15,167 nucleotides of DNA from Anaerozeibacter quisquiliarum (lineage in GTDB: Bacteria > Bacillota > Clostridia > Christensenellales > Aristaeellaceae). Each line of letters opens with the position of its first letter. Within the stretch, counting starts at the first letter, position 1. The position numbers and the translations under genes were made by a program. Location of the stretch: assembly GCA_051162045.1 (NCBI GenBank), contig JBISDI010000057.1. One strand, 5' to 3'. Of this stretch, positions 4,914 through 13,727 are shown piece after piece. The notes below the pieces were generated by a model. It was not told where the DNA came from and searched no databases. It saw only the letters and a list, made by a program, of their open reading frames with translations.

Positions 4914-6311
4914 ATGAAAACGGGCATCGCGGAATATGACGTGGTGGTCGTCGGCGGCGGACCGGGCGGGTTGCCCGCCGCGATCGCCGCAGCGCGGGGC
5001 GGCGCGAAGGTGCTGCTGGTGGAGAAAAACGGCTTTTTGGGCGGCAACCTGACGATCGGCCTACCGCTGCTTGCCTACCTGGACAAGGACGGAAACCAAG
5101 TGATCCGCGGCATCGCGCAGGAGTTCATCGATAACCTCGCGGTGAAAAACGCCGTCAGCCCGCACCACTGGTGCCCGCTGCACGATTCTGTGACGATCTA
5201 CGACCATGAGGTATTCAAGGTCGTCGCGCTGGAGATGTGCCAGGATGCGGGCGTAGAGATCCTGCTGCACACCCAGGTCATCGACACCAATGTCGAAAAC
5301 GGGGTGCTCCGGGCGGTTACGCTGTTTGGAAAGGCGCGCAGGATCGAGGCCCACGCTAAAGTGTTCATCGACGCCACAGGCGACGGCGACGTGGGCTACC
5401 TCGCGGGCGCGACGTTTGAGATGGGGCAGAAGGGCACGGGCGTGCTGCAGCCGCCGACGCTCATGTGCACAGTGGGCGGCGTGAATTTCGACCGGATCAT
5501 CGACTACCTCGAACAACATCCCGAGCAGATGCAGCTGGCGCCCACCATTGAAACCTACCCCGGCTACGATGCGTCTTATCTTCGTTCCAATCCGCACCAC
5601 CACGTGCTGGTGGGCTTTCGCAAGCTGTTCGCGGAGTTGAAGGAAGCGGGCGAGCTGCCGGTGGACCGCGACACCATCATCAGCATCCAGAGCCTGATCC
5701 CGGGTGAGGTGCACCTCAACTGCACCCGGCATCTGGGTATCGACGGCAGCGACGTGTTCGACCTGACCCGCGCAGAAATCGACGGCCACATCCAGAACCT
5801 GAAGCTGGTCGATACGCTCCGGAAGCACGTGCCCGGCTTTGAAAACTGCTACCTGACGCAGATCTACCCGTTCCTGGGCGTGCGGGAGACCCGCCGCTTC
5901 CGCGGGATCTCCGCGCTGACCGAGGAAATGCTGGAAAACGGCGTGATCGGCGAGGACTCGGTGGGCATCGGCTCCTACATCATCGACATCCACGACGGCG
6001 CGGGCGCGAGCACCATCGTCAAAAAGGTGAGGCCCTATGGGCTTCCCTACGGCATGACCGTCTCCCGCGACATCCGAAACCTGATGTTCAGCGGGCGGTG
6101 CGCATCGATGGATGCCGTGGCGCTCAGCTCCGCCCGCGTGATGCCGCCGCTGATGGCGATGGGCCAGGGCGCGGGGGTCGGCGCGGCGCTGGCGGTCAAA
6201 CATGGCGTCTACCCGGGCGAGGTGGACGTTCAGGAGGTTCGCAAGCTGCTGCGCCAGAGCGATGTGATGCTCGAGCCTAGCCCACGCCAAGGAAATGTAT
6301 TAAAGAGGTAA
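4914..6311 (+). CDS. FAD-dependent oxidoreductase (PF12831 type), paralogue 2
   Basis: A 465-residue flavoprotein, probably cytoplasmic. The FAD-binding GGGPGG is at 14-19 with E37 closing the second strand, followed by GFLGGNLTIGLPLLAY. The other family blocks are ATGDGDVGYLAGA, VRETRRFRG (RETR at 324-327), IDIH (D358, H360), and SGRCASMDAVALSSARV...AMGQGAGVGAAL at the C-terminus. The start is certain: AGGAGGAGAACCT precedes ATG. It has its own strong promoter and is followed by a small hairpin. The regulator gene begins about 180 bases downstream on the same strand, so some read-through is possible. The reaction is unknown. The family belongs to the HdrA/fumarate-reductase-like flavoprotein superfamily, but the cysteine clusters of HdrA are absent, so it should work with FAD alone or pass electrons to an unseen partner. 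Confidence 0.9.
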   Translation: MKTGIAEYDVVVVGGGPGGLPAAIAAARGGAKVLLVEKNGFLGGNLTIGLPLLAYLDKDGNQVIRGIAQEFIDNLAVKNAVSPHHWCPLHDSVTIYDHEVFKVVALEMCQDAGVEILLHTQVIDTNVENGVLRAVTLFGKARRIEAHAKVFIDATGDGDVGYLAGATFEMGQKGTGVLQPPTLMCTVGGVNFDRIIDYLEQHPEQMQLAPTIETYPGYDASYLRSNPHHHVLVGFRKLFAELKEAGELPVDRDTIISIQSLIPGEVHLNCTRHLGIDGSDVFDLTRAEIDGHIQNLKLVDTLRKHVPGFENCYLTQIYPFLGVRETRRFRGISALTEEMLENGVIGEDSVGIGSYIIDIHDGAGASTIVKKVRPYGLPYGMTVSRDIRNLMFSGRCASMDAVALSSARVMPPLMAMGQGAGVGAALAVKHGVYPGEVDVQEVRKLLRQSDVMLEPSPRQGNVLKR

Positions 6312-6328
6312 AAACCCCCGAGGTTTTT
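6310..6328 (+). terminator. weak intrinsic terminator after paralogue 2
   Basis: AAAAACC and GGTTTTT form a 7-bp stem around CCCGA, overlapping the stop codon. The T5 run is part of the stem and little U tract follows, so termination is probably incomplete. The remaining sequence to 6488 shows no convincing promoter; a poor TTGATC/CAAAAT pair lies near 6327-6356. Confidence 0.45.
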
Positions 6329-6488
6329 GATCGTGAAGGAAGAAGTCATGCAAAATCTGCGGATTCTTCGTCGGGTATGTTTCCATCACCAGTCAGGCGC
6401 ACTGGTAAGGAATTCGTTCCCGCGCGGTATCGCATAAAGATGAGAGCCTGCAGGGTTTGGCATCCAATTGGAAAGGGGGGCGCCCAAG

Positions 6489-8114
6489 GTGTACAAGGCC
6501 ATTCTGGTAGATGACGAAGAGGCGGTGCTGCGGGGCCTCCAAAACCATGTGAACTGGCACAGGCACAACGTGGAGATCGTCGGTGCCTTCCCGAATGGGC
6601 AGGAGGCCTATGACTTCTTGCGCGGGCATCCGGTGGATTTGGTGGTCACCGACGTCTGTACCCCTTACATGGACGGCATCGAGCTGGCGAAGCGGGTGCG
6701 GCAAATGTACCCGCGCACCAAGATCCTCTTCGTCAGCGGCCACGCGGACGTGGGGTACCTGAAGGACGCGCTCAAGCTGGACGCGGTGGATTATATCCTC
6801 AAGTCCATCGACATCGACGAAATGGACCAAACGCTGGGCCGCGTGGTGGGTATGATCGGCGAGGAGCAAAACCGCGAGAAGAAGCTCTCCGAGATGGAGG
6901 GACTGCTCGCCCAGTCGATGCCGCTATTGCGCAATCGAAGGCTCTCGGCGCTATTGCGCGAGAGCGATGAAGACGAGGCGGCTGCGCTGAGCGAACTGCA
7001 ATTCCTTGGCATTCCGCTTTCGGACGATATTCATTACGCAGTCATGGTCGTCCGGCTCGAAAACAAGTGGCAGGTCGCCGGCGGCTTGAGCGAGAAGGAG
7101 CGCATGCTCTTTGGCCTGAAGATCCAGTCGATCTGTGAGGAAGTGCTCGCCCGCCACAACTCCAGCATCTGCTTTATGGACAGGCTCTCTGAGTATATCC
7201 TGATCGCCGACGCCGAGGGCGACGACTGCGAGACGGCGTTCCTGGAAGTGGCCGCAAGCGTGCGCGAGCGTCTCCTCCGGGAATTGGGCGCGGAGGTGTC
7301 CATCGGCATCAGCGGCCGCTTCTCGGGTATCCTCAAGATCCGGGACGCCTACCAGAGCGCCTGCGAGGCGATCGAAATGCGCTACCAAATCGACTCGGAG
7401 CTTCCGATCTCCGTGAAAAAGTACGAGGAGCTGGACGATCTCAAGCGTGCCCGTGAGCGGGCGGAGAAGGAGATCCTGGAGGCGGTCATGCGCGGCGACG
7501 TCGCGGCCGTTCACGGCGTGCGGCGCGGCTTCATGGACTACGTGCGCCAGATCCCGACGCTGGACGAGCGGCAGAACTTCCTTATCTTTCTGCTATTACT
7601 GCCCGCGCGGCTGCTGACCAACATCTCAACCCGTGAAAAAGGCGTGTACGCGTCGCAGCGGCAGCTTATGGAGCGCTTCCTGCTGTGCCAGGGGCCGGAA
7701 GAGCAGGAGGCGCTGCTCGCCGAAGCGTATGAAGAAGTGACCATCCTGCTGCATAGCCGCAGCCAGCCGCAGCCCAGCGCGGTCATCCAGCACGTCAAGG
7801 AGATCATCGGCCGAGCGTATGCCCAGCGGCTTTCGGTCAACAGCCTCGCGCAGGAGGTCTACCTGACGCCGACATACTTGTGCGTACTGTTCAAGCAGCA
7901 GACCGGAAAGACCATCAACGAATACATTACGCTGGAGCGCATCCGCCACGCCAAGGATCTGCTCACCGATTCCGGCATACTGCTCTACGACGTGTGCTTC
8001 ATGGTAGGCTACCTCTCCCCCAGCTATTTCTCAAAGCTCTTTAAAAAATACACCGGGCTTTCGCCCAGCGAATACCGGGAGAGCGCCATGCTGGGCGGTC
8101 GGAGGGGCAAGTAG
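6489..8114 (+). CDS. YesN-like response regulator (REC + AraC HTH)
   Basis: A cytoplasmic transcription factor of 541 residues, phosphorylated by the kinase encoded immediately downstream. The N-terminal receiver domain (about 1-120) has the acidic pair D8/D9, phosphoacceptor D55 (VVTDVCTP), S83 and K105 (DYILKS). A long middle region of about 300 residues, typical of YesN proteins and without a named fold here, leads to a C-terminal AraC/XylS DNA-binding domain (about 432-535). That domain has two helix-turn-helix units, LSVNSLAQEVYLTPTYL and LLYDVCFMVGYLSPSYF, followed by FKKYTGLSPSEYR. I chose GTG 6489 because GGAAAGGGGGG ends 8 bases before it and the protein then begins VYKAILVDDE like its homologues; a TTG at 6468 would add 7 residues inside the ribosome binding site. 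It probably activates the importer operon and perhaps the oxidoreductases. Confidence 0.93.
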   Translation: MYKAILVDDEEAVLRGLQNHVNWHRHNVEIVGAFPNGQEAYDFLRGHPVDLVVTDVCTPYMDGIELAKRVRQMYPRTKILFVSGHADVGYLKDALKLDAVDYILKSIDIDEMDQTLGRVVGMIGEEQNREKKLSEMEGLLAQSMPLLRNRRLSALLRESDEDEAAALSELQFLGIPLSDDIHYAVMVVRLENKWQVAGGLSEKERMLFGLKIQSICEEVLARHNSSICFMDRLSEYILIADAEGDDCETAFLEVAASVRERLLRELGAEVSIGISGRFSGILKIRDAYQSACEAIEMRYQIDSELPISVKKYEELDDLKRARERAEKEILEAVMRGDVAAVHGVRRGFMDYVRQIPTLDERQNFLIFLLLLPARLLTNISTREKGVYASQRQLMERFLLCQGPEEQEALLAEAYEEVTILLHSRSQPQPSAVIQHVKEIIGRAYAQRLSVNSLAQEVYLTPTYLCVLFKQQTGKTINEYITLERIRHAKDLLTDSGILLYDVCFMVGYLSPSYFSKLFKKYTGLSPSEYRESAMLGGRRGK

Positions 8115-8116
8115 CC

Positions 8117-9880
8117 ATGGGGGGCACGTTTCCAAAGCGGAACCTGTACCTGAGCATCGTCGTGCTGGCAGCGCTGGTGGCGGCACTGGTCGGGCTTTCG
8201 GCCGCGTCTGTCAGGCTGTACGCGCAGTCGACCGCCACCGCGGTGGAGTCGGAAGTGCTGCGCGGCATGCAGCTTTCGCTCGAGCAGGCTAGAAGCAACC
8301 TCGACTACCGGCTGCAGCAGACCGCCGACAGCGCGAGAACGCTGCTGGGTACGGTCTACCCCTATCTCAACTCCAGCGCGGCGATGGAAGGGCAGCTGCA
8401 GGAGTATTCCGATATGACGCGCGTGCTCAACCAGTATATTGGCAAGTACATGATCGCAAAGCTGCGCCTGTACGTCCCCGAGGGCAAGATGTACTCCCGG
8501 CAGGGCGATATGTTCTTCTCGCTTCAGGCGCTTGTTGACGACCCGGACTTTCAGAACCTGCTGGGCGACCGGCGCGGTGGCGTGTTCTGGCAGGAGGCCC
8601 GCAGGGTCTCCACCGGTATGCTTGGGAGCATCACTGCAATTTCCTGCGTCGCGGTGGTCTCCGGCAGCAAGAACTACGACCAGATCGTCGGCGCGCTGTA
8701 CCTGGACATCGACGTGGACAGCATAGGCAGATTGTTTGAGACGGGGGGCACCGAAGGCTCGGAGCTCTTTTTGGTGAATCCGGAGGGCGCGGTGATTGCC
8801 CACGCCGACCGAAGCCGGGTGGGCGAAACGGCGCTATCTCCCGAGCAGATGGAAAAGGTTCGATCCGCCGCATTCGGCTCCATGTCGGACGGCAGGCTGA
8901 CCGCGTTCGAACGGCTCGACACCTGCGGCTGGTATCTCGTCGCCACCACCGACCGCGCGTCGCTTCCGAGGCCCGAAGGGCCGGCCGCGGGGCTTCTGGC
9001 GGTGGTGGCCACGGCGGCGGTTCTGGTGGCGTTGGTCATCGTGATGATGATCGCCTATTACATCATGCTAAGTCGCACGACGCTGCTGGTCAACCAAGCG
9101 GTTCAAGCGCTGGAGAGCGATAGCGGCGTGACCTCGGGCAAGGAGCGCGGCAGGATGGACGCGCTTTCCAGGCTTCGCACTAGCGCGGGCAAGATGGCGT
9201 CCGCAGCGCAGCGGATCGTCGAGGAGCGTTACCAGAACCGCCTCGCCATCTCCGAATACCAGATGCAGGCGCTGCAGGCGCAGATCAAGCCGCACTTTCT
9301 GTACAATACGCTGGACGTGATCAAGTGGATGATTGCGGACGGGGACATGGAAAACGGCGTGTGGATGGTCAACGCGCTCTCGAAGTACCTGCGCATGAGC
9401 ATCAACAAAGGGCCGGGCTCGGTCACGCTCTCGGAGGAGCTGGCGCTGACGGAGAACTACCTGGGTATCATGCAGCGCCGGTTTAAAAACGCGTTTAAGG
9501 TGGAAATCGAAGCCGAGCCGGAGGCGCTAAAGTGCCGGATGCCCAGGTTCTCGCTGCAGCCGCTGGTGGAGAACGCGCTGCTGCACGGCCTGATGCACTG
9601 CGAGGAACCGGACCGAAGGCTGACTCTTCGCGCGTGGCTGGAAGGCGAACGCGTTTTGATCGAAATCGAGGATAACGGCAGTGGCATGCCGGAGGAGACC
9701 CGTGTCCGGTTGGAAACACGGGAGGCCGGGCGCGACGAGGGCTACGGCGTGGCGAACGTGCGCAAGCGGTTGATGCTGTTCGGAGGTGCCGCCGCGTCGT
9801 TCAAGGTTGCTTCGCGGGAGGGTTCGGGCACCTGCGTATCCATCGTGCTGCCCGCCCGCTTCGGCGAAGCGGACGCTTGA
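8117..9880 (+). CDS. YesM-like membrane sensor histidine kinase
   Basis: A 587-residue membrane kinase that detects an extracellular signal and phosphorylates the upstream YesN-like regulator. Transmembrane helix 1 is about residues 10-32. An extracellular sensor domain of about 255 residues follows (probably Cache-like; contains LYLDIDVDSIGRLF and GSELFLVNPEGAVIAH). Transmembrane helix 2 (about 292-317) leads to a HAMP-like linker. The cytoplasmic His_kinase domain has the phospho-acceptor H393 in LQAQIKPHFLYNTLD, and the HATPase_c domain has N box LVENALLHG (N486), G1 DNGSGMP (519-525) and G2 GYGVANVRKRL. The start follows the regulator's stop by 2 bases, with GGAGGGG 9 bases upstream, so the pair is co-transcribed. 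A transcription-termination hairpin follows. In this kinase class the ligand is usually a sugar or oligosaccharide, often with help from the solute-binding protein. Confidence 0.94.
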   Translation: MGGTFPKRNLYLSIVVLAALVAALVGLSAASVRLYAQSTATAVESEVLRGMQLSLEQARSNLDYRLQQTADSARTLLGTVYPYLNSSAAMEGQLQEYSDMTRVLNQYIGKYMIAKLRLYVPEGKMYSRQGDMFFSLQALVDDPDFQNLLGDRRGGVFWQEARRVSTGMLGSITAISCVAVVSGSKNYDQIVGALYLDIDVDSIGRLFETGGTEGSELFLVNPEGAVIAHADRSRVGETALSPEQMEKVRSAAFGSMSDGRLTAFERLDTCGWYLVATTDRASLPRPEGPAAGLLAVVATAAVLVALVIVMMIAYYIMLSRTTLLVNQAVQALESDSGVTSGKERGRMDALSRLRTSAGKMASAAQRIVEERYQNRLAISEYQMQALQAQIKPHFLYNTLDVIKWMIADGDMENGVWMVNALSKYLRMSINKGPGSVTLSEELALTENYLGIMQRRFKNAFKVEIEAEPEALKCRMPRFSLQPLVENALLHGLMHCEEPDRRLTLRAWLEGERVLIEIEDNGSGMPEETRVRLETREAGRDEGYGVANVRKRLMLFGGAAASFKVASREGSGTCVSIVLPARFGEADA

Positions 9881-9906
9881 CCCGGAATCCAAAGAACCCG
9901 AACGCC

Positions 9907-9948
9907 GAGGCCGCGCCTGCCCGCGCGGCCTCCACAGCCTGTATTTTT
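9907..9948 (+). terminator. terminator after the sensor kinase
   Basis: GAGGCCGCGC and GCGCGGCCTC form a perfect 10-bp GC-rich stem around a 6-base loop. The T5 run comes only 11 bases after the stem, so this is a plausible but not ideal intrinsic terminator. It separates the two-component genes from the importer operon. Confidence 0.55.
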
Positions 9949-9999
9949 GCCCTTTCCGGGCTTGGGCATGTCCGAAAGACCCGTGTGCCAGGCATACAT

Positions 10000-10014
10000 T
10001 TTGAACATTTGAAC
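10000..10014. repeat. TTTGAAC direct repeat upstream of the importer promoter
   Basis: TTTGAAC occurs at 10000-10006 and 10008-10014, ending about 22 bases before the predicted -35. The position suits an activator site, but the 8-base period is shorter than most AraC-type half-site spacings. Confidence 0.3.
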
Positions 10015-10036
10015 CAGAAGATCAAAAGGATGAGCG

Positions 10037-10065
10037 TTTACCATCGTCAATATTTGTGGTAGGAT
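10037..10065 (+). promoter_or_regulatory. candidate promoter of the ABC importer operon
   Basis: TTTACC (10037-10042), a 17-base spacer and TAGGAT (10060-10065) preceded by TGG. Both boxes match consensus at 4 of 6 positions. This imperfect match with an extended -10 suits a promoter that depends on an activator such as the YesN-like regulator. About 70 bases of leader precede the first permease. Confidence 0.45.
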
Positions 10066-10135
10066 TAGACTGAACATCGGAATGTGAATTGGGCAATAAA
10101 TCCAAACTCCGCTGGCCAGAAAGGAAGAACAGGTC

Positions 10136-11122
10136 ATGGCGCAAACTCAGCCGCGCGTTCGCGCAACGGCCGGGAAACATAAAATCCCATTTCGGAACAA
10201 GGTACACAACTTCTTTGTGTACTTCAGGCGGCACCCGACGCTGTATCTGATGCTGGTGCCGGGCCTCATCTTCCTGATCGTGTACAAATTCGCGCCGCTG
10301 TACGGCATCCTGATGGCGTTCAAGGATTACAACATCTTCGCGGGCGCGAACCCCATCGACGCCATCTCAAAAAGCCCCTGGGTGGGCATGCAAAACTTTG
10401 ATAAACTGTTTGCCAGCTCGCAGTTCGGCAAGGTGCTCGCCAACACGCTCATCATCAACGGCTATAAAATCCTGTTTCTCTTCCCTATCCCCATCGTCTG
10501 CGCGATGCTGCTCCATGAGATTCGCAACAAAGCGTACAAGCGGCTGCTGCAGACGTCCATCTATGTGCCGTACTTCTTCTCCTGGGTCATTGTGTTTGGC
10601 ATCTTTTATTCGCTCTTGGGCTCCTACGGCATCGTCAACGGTGCCATAGCCGCGCTGGGCCTTGAGCGGGTGCGCTTTTTCACCGACATTGGGCTCTTCC
10701 GAGGCCTGCTGGTCTTTACCGAGGGCTGGAAGGAGATCGGCTACAACACGGTGATCTACCTAGCGGCAATCACCGCCATCGACCCAGGGCTCTACGAGGC
10801 AGCCCGAATCGACGGCGCGGGCAAGTGGCGACTGATCTGGCACATCACACTGCCGGGGCTGACGCCGACGATCGTGCTGATGCTGATCCTCAAGGTGGGC
10901 TACATCCTGGACACCGGCTTTGAGCAGGTGCTGGTATTTTACAACCCCGCGGTCTACGACGTGGCGGACATCATCCAGACCTACGTCTACCGCCTGGGCA
11001 TGGGCCAGATGAACTTCGCGCAGTCGACGGCGCTGGGCCTGTTCAATTCGGTCATCGCGTTTGTGCTGATCGTCGGGGCGAACGCGGTGAGCAAGAAACT
11101 GTTGAACCGCAGCATTTGGTAA
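10136..11122 (+). CDS. ABC importer permease, LplB type
   Basis: An integral membrane protein of 328 residues, one half of the translocation channel of a carbohydrate-uptake (CUT1, Lpl/Ytc subgroup) ABC importer. About six hydrophobic helices are visible, the first near residues 36-57 (LYLMLVPGLIFLIVYK). The cytoplasmic EAA loop that docks the ATPase reads EAARIDGAGKWRLIWHITLP, starting at E221. The N-terminal cytoplasmic tail is basic. AAGGA precedes the ATG by 10 bases. It is first in the importer operon; the second permease starts 12 bases after its stop. No ATPase gene lies in the window, which is normal for this subgroup: the ATPase is usually a shared MsmX-like protein encoded elsewhere. 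The substrate is probably an oligosaccharide or glycoside, but the sequence does not name it. Confidence 0.93.
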   Translation: MAQTQPRVRATAGKHKIPFRNKVHNFFVYFRRHPTLYLMLVPGLIFLIVYKFAPLYGILMAFKDYNIFAGANPIDAISKSPWVGMQNFDKLFASSQFGKVLANTLIINGYKILFLFPIPIVCAMLLHEIRNKAYKRLLQTSIYVPYFFSWVIVFGIFYSLLGSYGIVNGAIAALGLERVRFFTDIGLFRGLLVFTEGWKEIGYNTVIYLAAITAIDPGLYEAARIDGAGKWRLIWHITLPGLTPTIVLMLILKVGYILDTGFEQVLVFYNPAVYDVADIIQTYVYRLGMGQMNFAQSTALGLFNSVIAFVLIVGANAVSKKLLNRSIW

Positions 11123-11134
11123 GGAGGTGGCGAT

Positions 11135-12052
11135 ATGCATTCGGTCAAGTATAAACGCGGCATCCCGCTGGACTCCAGCGAAAAACTGACCATCGTCATC
11201 TCCAATGTAGCGCTGACGCTGTTCGCCCTGATGGCACTGCTTCCCTGCCTGCATGTGATCTCCAAGGCGGTGAGCCTGGGTACGCGGGTGACGGCAGGCC
11301 AGGTGCTGTTCTGGCCGAACGGCTTCCAGTTGGAGACGATTCAGTATGTCCTGACCAAGACCAGCTTCTTTACGGCGCTCAAGAACTCGCTCGTTGTTTT
11401 TGTGCTGGGCACGCTGATTTCCATGGTTACGACGATCACCACCGCCTACCCGCTCTCCAAGCCCGGCTTCAAGGGCCGAAGGCTGGTGACGGTATTGTAC
11501 GTGATAAGCATGGTGTTCTTCGGCGGCATCATCCCGGCCTACATGGTGATCCGCACAATCGGCATCTACAACACCTACTGGGCCTGCATCATGCCGTTCG
11601 CGATCGTGCAGTTCAACATGTTTATCGTCAAGAACTACTTCGAGGGTCTGCCGGAGAGCATCGAGGAGTCCGCCATGATCGACGGCGCGGGCGACATCCG
11701 CACGCTCATCCACATCGTCTGTCCGATGTCCAAGCCCGTTCTCGCCACCGTCGCCCTTCTCTATGCGATCAACTACTGGAATAACTACTTTCATGTGATG
11801 ATGTACACCAACTCCACCGAGATGCGCACGATGCAGCTGTACCTCTACGACATCATCAACAACGGCCAAGCCTTCGCGGAGAACCTGTACAGCGGCTGGA
11901 GCAGCGGCAGCGCGGCAATCTCCTTGAATGTGACCACCGATGGTATGGTCGCGGCGGCGGTCACGATGTCGCTGATTCCGATCATCGCGATGTATCCGTT
12001 CGTCCAGCGCTATATGATCCAGGGCATTACGATCGGATCGGTGAAGGGATAA
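11135..12052 (+). CDS. ABC importer permease, YtcP/LplC type
   Basis: The partner channel subunit, 305 residues, with about six transmembrane helices (first near 19-41, IVISNVALTLFALMALLPCLHV). Its EAA loop is ESIEESAMIDGAGDIRTLI (from about residue 176) followed by CPMSKP, a form typical of the second permease of Lpl-type systems. AAGGAGGTGG overlaps the end of the upstream gene and lies 4 bases before the ATG, implying coupled translation and 1:1 stoichiometry with the first permease. The C-terminal QRYMIQGITIGSVKG is the usual ending of the family, so the gene is complete. Confidence 0.93.
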   Translation: MHSVKYKRGIPLDSSEKLTIVISNVALTLFALMALLPCLHVISKAVSLGTRVTAGQVLFWPNGFQLETIQYVLTKTSFFTALKNSLVVFVLGTLISMVTTITTAYPLSKPGFKGRRLVTVLYVISMVFFGGIIPAYMVIRTIGIYNTYWACIMPFAIVQFNMFIVKNYFEGLPESIEESAMIDGAGDIRTLIHIVCPMSKPVLATVALLYAINYWNNYFHVMMYTNSTEMRTMQLYLYDIINNGQAFAENLYSGWSSGSAAISLNVTTDGMVAAAVTMSLIPIIAMYPFVQRYMIQGITIGSVKG

Positions 12053-12097
12053 TCCGGAAACGAAGCAGACCCATGGCTCGGTGGGTAATTAGGGATC

Positions 12098-12125
12098 TTG
12101 ACCGCGTGGTGCGGTTTGGGATAAT
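12098..12125 (+). promoter_or_regulatory. possible internal promoter before the binding protein
   Basis: TTGACC (12098-12103), a 16-base spacer and GATAAT (12120-12125). The predicted start would leave only about 15 bases before the ATG, with the GGAGGG ribosome binding site at the very 5' end. It may give extra binding protein relative to the permeases. Confidence 0.4.
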
Positions 12126-12146
12126 TCGAAATGGAGGGATATCCGA

Positions 12147-13667
12147 ATGAAAAGAATGCTGTCTCTAGCGCTCGCCTGCCTTCTCCTCTTGGCATTGGCC
12201 GCGCCTCTGGCCAGCGCGGAAGTGCCCGCGCTGAAGGGCCCCGGCAACGTGACCCTCAAGCGACTGGGCGTCAACGTGGGCTTTGACGTGAACGCGGACT
12301 ACATGGTGCCGGTCATCAAGGAAGCCACCGGCTACGACGTGGAGTACTTCTCGCTGCCGGCCGAAAACGCCGACGAGAAGCTTCTGATGGATGTCGCCGG
12401 CGGCGCGGACTACGACGTGGTCAATGTGGGCGTAAACCAGTGGCGCACGCTGATGGCACAGGGCGCGCTGCTGCCGCTCAACGACCTTCTGGACGCCTAC
12501 GGCAAGGATATCCTGGCCGGCAACAGCGAAGCCACCTGGAAGGCGCTATCCGACGCCGAAGGCACCATCTACGGCGTGCCCTACATGTATCCCCACAGCC
12601 AGGAGGTCGCCTCCTTCATGGCCTGCCGCTGGGATCTGATGAAGGCCGCCGGCATCGAAAAGCTCCCCACCACCATCGACGAGTTTTATGACGCGCTGGT
12701 CGCCCTGAAAAAGACCTACGGCGATGAGTACATCCTCTTTGCCGGCCCGTACCGGGAGGCTTCGGAGGGCAACGAGAACTGGGTCATCCCCAAGACCATC
12801 GCCAGCGCTTTTGGCATCTACGCCGACTGGATGGTCGCAGACGACGGAAGCGTGTACTACATGACCGAGGCGCCCGGCTTCCCGGCGATGATCGAATTCT
12901 TGACCAAGCTGAACAAGGAAGGCCTGCTTGACCCTGACTGGGCCGTCAACACCATCAGCACCGTCAACGAAAAGTTCGCCTCCGGCAAGGCCATCATCGC
13001 CTGCTCGCTGCGCCCGGGCGTACAGGTAACCACCCCCGCGCAGATCGAAAACCTGGGCCTGACCTTCGACGACATCGGCTACATCGGCGCGCTCAAAGGC
13101 TCCGATGGCACCTGCAAGTACATGCGCACCGAGGCGCTCAACCAAGTGTCCTGCGTGCTGCGCTCCAGCAAGAACGCCGCCGACGCCATCAACTGGATCA
13201 ACCTGAAGGTTCAGCAGCAGCTGTTCATCTGCATCGGCGTGGAGGACACCCACTTTACCTACGACGACAAGGGCATGATCCAGCCGATCAACCCGATCTT
13301 CGCCGACGAGCGCGGCGACTCCTTCTGGTATATCGACGCCACTGACCAACCCGCCTATGAGAAGCAGTGGCCGTCGCGCATCCGCAAGTCCGACGCACAG
13401 TGGGCCGCTTTCGACGCCATCACCATTGCGGCCAACGAGAAGACCCCCGAGATCTTTGTGGATAACACGTTTGCGTTCAAGCCGGCAACCCCGGCCTACA
13501 CCAAGTACAACACGTCGCTCTTCAAGAGTCTCCAGGACTTCATTCTGCAGGTGCTCTCCGGTACCCGCACGATTGACGACCTCGCGACCTTCCAGTCCGA
13601 CTGGACCGTGGCTGGCGGCGAGGAAGTCCGCGCGGAGCTCGTGGCCTACGCCGACAGCTTGAAGTAG
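12147..13667 (+). CDS. extracellular solute-binding protein of the Lpl/YtcQ type
   Basis: The ligand-capturing subunit of the importer, 506 residues, the usual size for LplA/YtcQ-type proteins. A signal peptide (1-24) has a KR start, a leucine-rich core and a cleavage site ASA before E25. There is no lipobox: the only cysteine in the signal (C11) lies inside the hydrophobic core and the mature N-terminus has none. The mature protein shows the bilobed binding-protein features, such as LLMDVAGGADYDVV, QGALLPLNDLLDAYG and YGVPYMYPH near the hinge. GGAGGG precedes the ATG by 8 bases. It lies third in the operon and may also have its own promoter. A perfect hairpin follows in the intercistronic gap. 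The ligand is unknown; aromatic residues are frequent, as in sugar-binding members. Confidence 0.92.
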   Translation: MKRMLSLALACLLLLALAAPLASAEVPALKGPGNVTLKRLGVNVGFDVNADYMVPVIKEATGYDVEYFSLPAENADEKLLMDVAGGADYDVVNVGVNQWRTLMAQGALLPLNDLLDAYGKDILAGNSEATWKALSDAEGTIYGVPYMYPHSQEVASFMACRWDLMKAAGIEKLPTTIDEFYDALVALKKTYGDEYILFAGPYREASEGNENWVIPKTIASAFGIYADWMVADDGSVYYMTEAPGFPAMIEFLTKLNKEGLLDPDWAVNTISTVNEKFASGKAIIACSLRPGVQVTTPAQIENLGLTFDDIGYIGALKGSDGTCKYMRTEALNQVSCVLRSSKNAADAINWINLKVQQQLFICIGVEDTHFTYDDKGMIQPINPIFADERGDSFWYIDATDQPAYEKQWPSRIRKSDAQWAAFDAITIAANEKTPEIFVDNTFAFKPATPAYTKYNTSLFKSLQDFILQVLSGTRTIDDLATFQSDWTVAGGEEVRAELVAYADSLK

Positions 13668-13727
13668 CTGCACTCAATTCATCGGGCAAACCGTTTGCGG
13701 AGGCCTGATGGGACGGACGACAAGCAG

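Noticed and set aside
5061..6290. 409-residue minus-strand ORF
   Set aside because: Antisense shadow of oxidoreductase paralogue 2. Long antisense frames are expected in GC-rich coding DNA, and the composition is rich in His, Arg, Ala and Asp without any family motif.
6352..6441. 29-residue ORF with AAGGAAGA before its ATG, upstream of the regulator gene
   Set aside because: Could be a leader peptide, but its composition is unremarkable and nothing in it (repeated codons, stem-loops) suggests attenuation.
10760..11869. 369-residue minus-strand ORF across both permease genes
   Set aside because: Antisense to two clear permeases, no start signal and shadow-like composition.
12546..13673. 375-residue minus-strand ORF
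   Set aside because: Antisense of the solute-binding protein gene, with no independent support.
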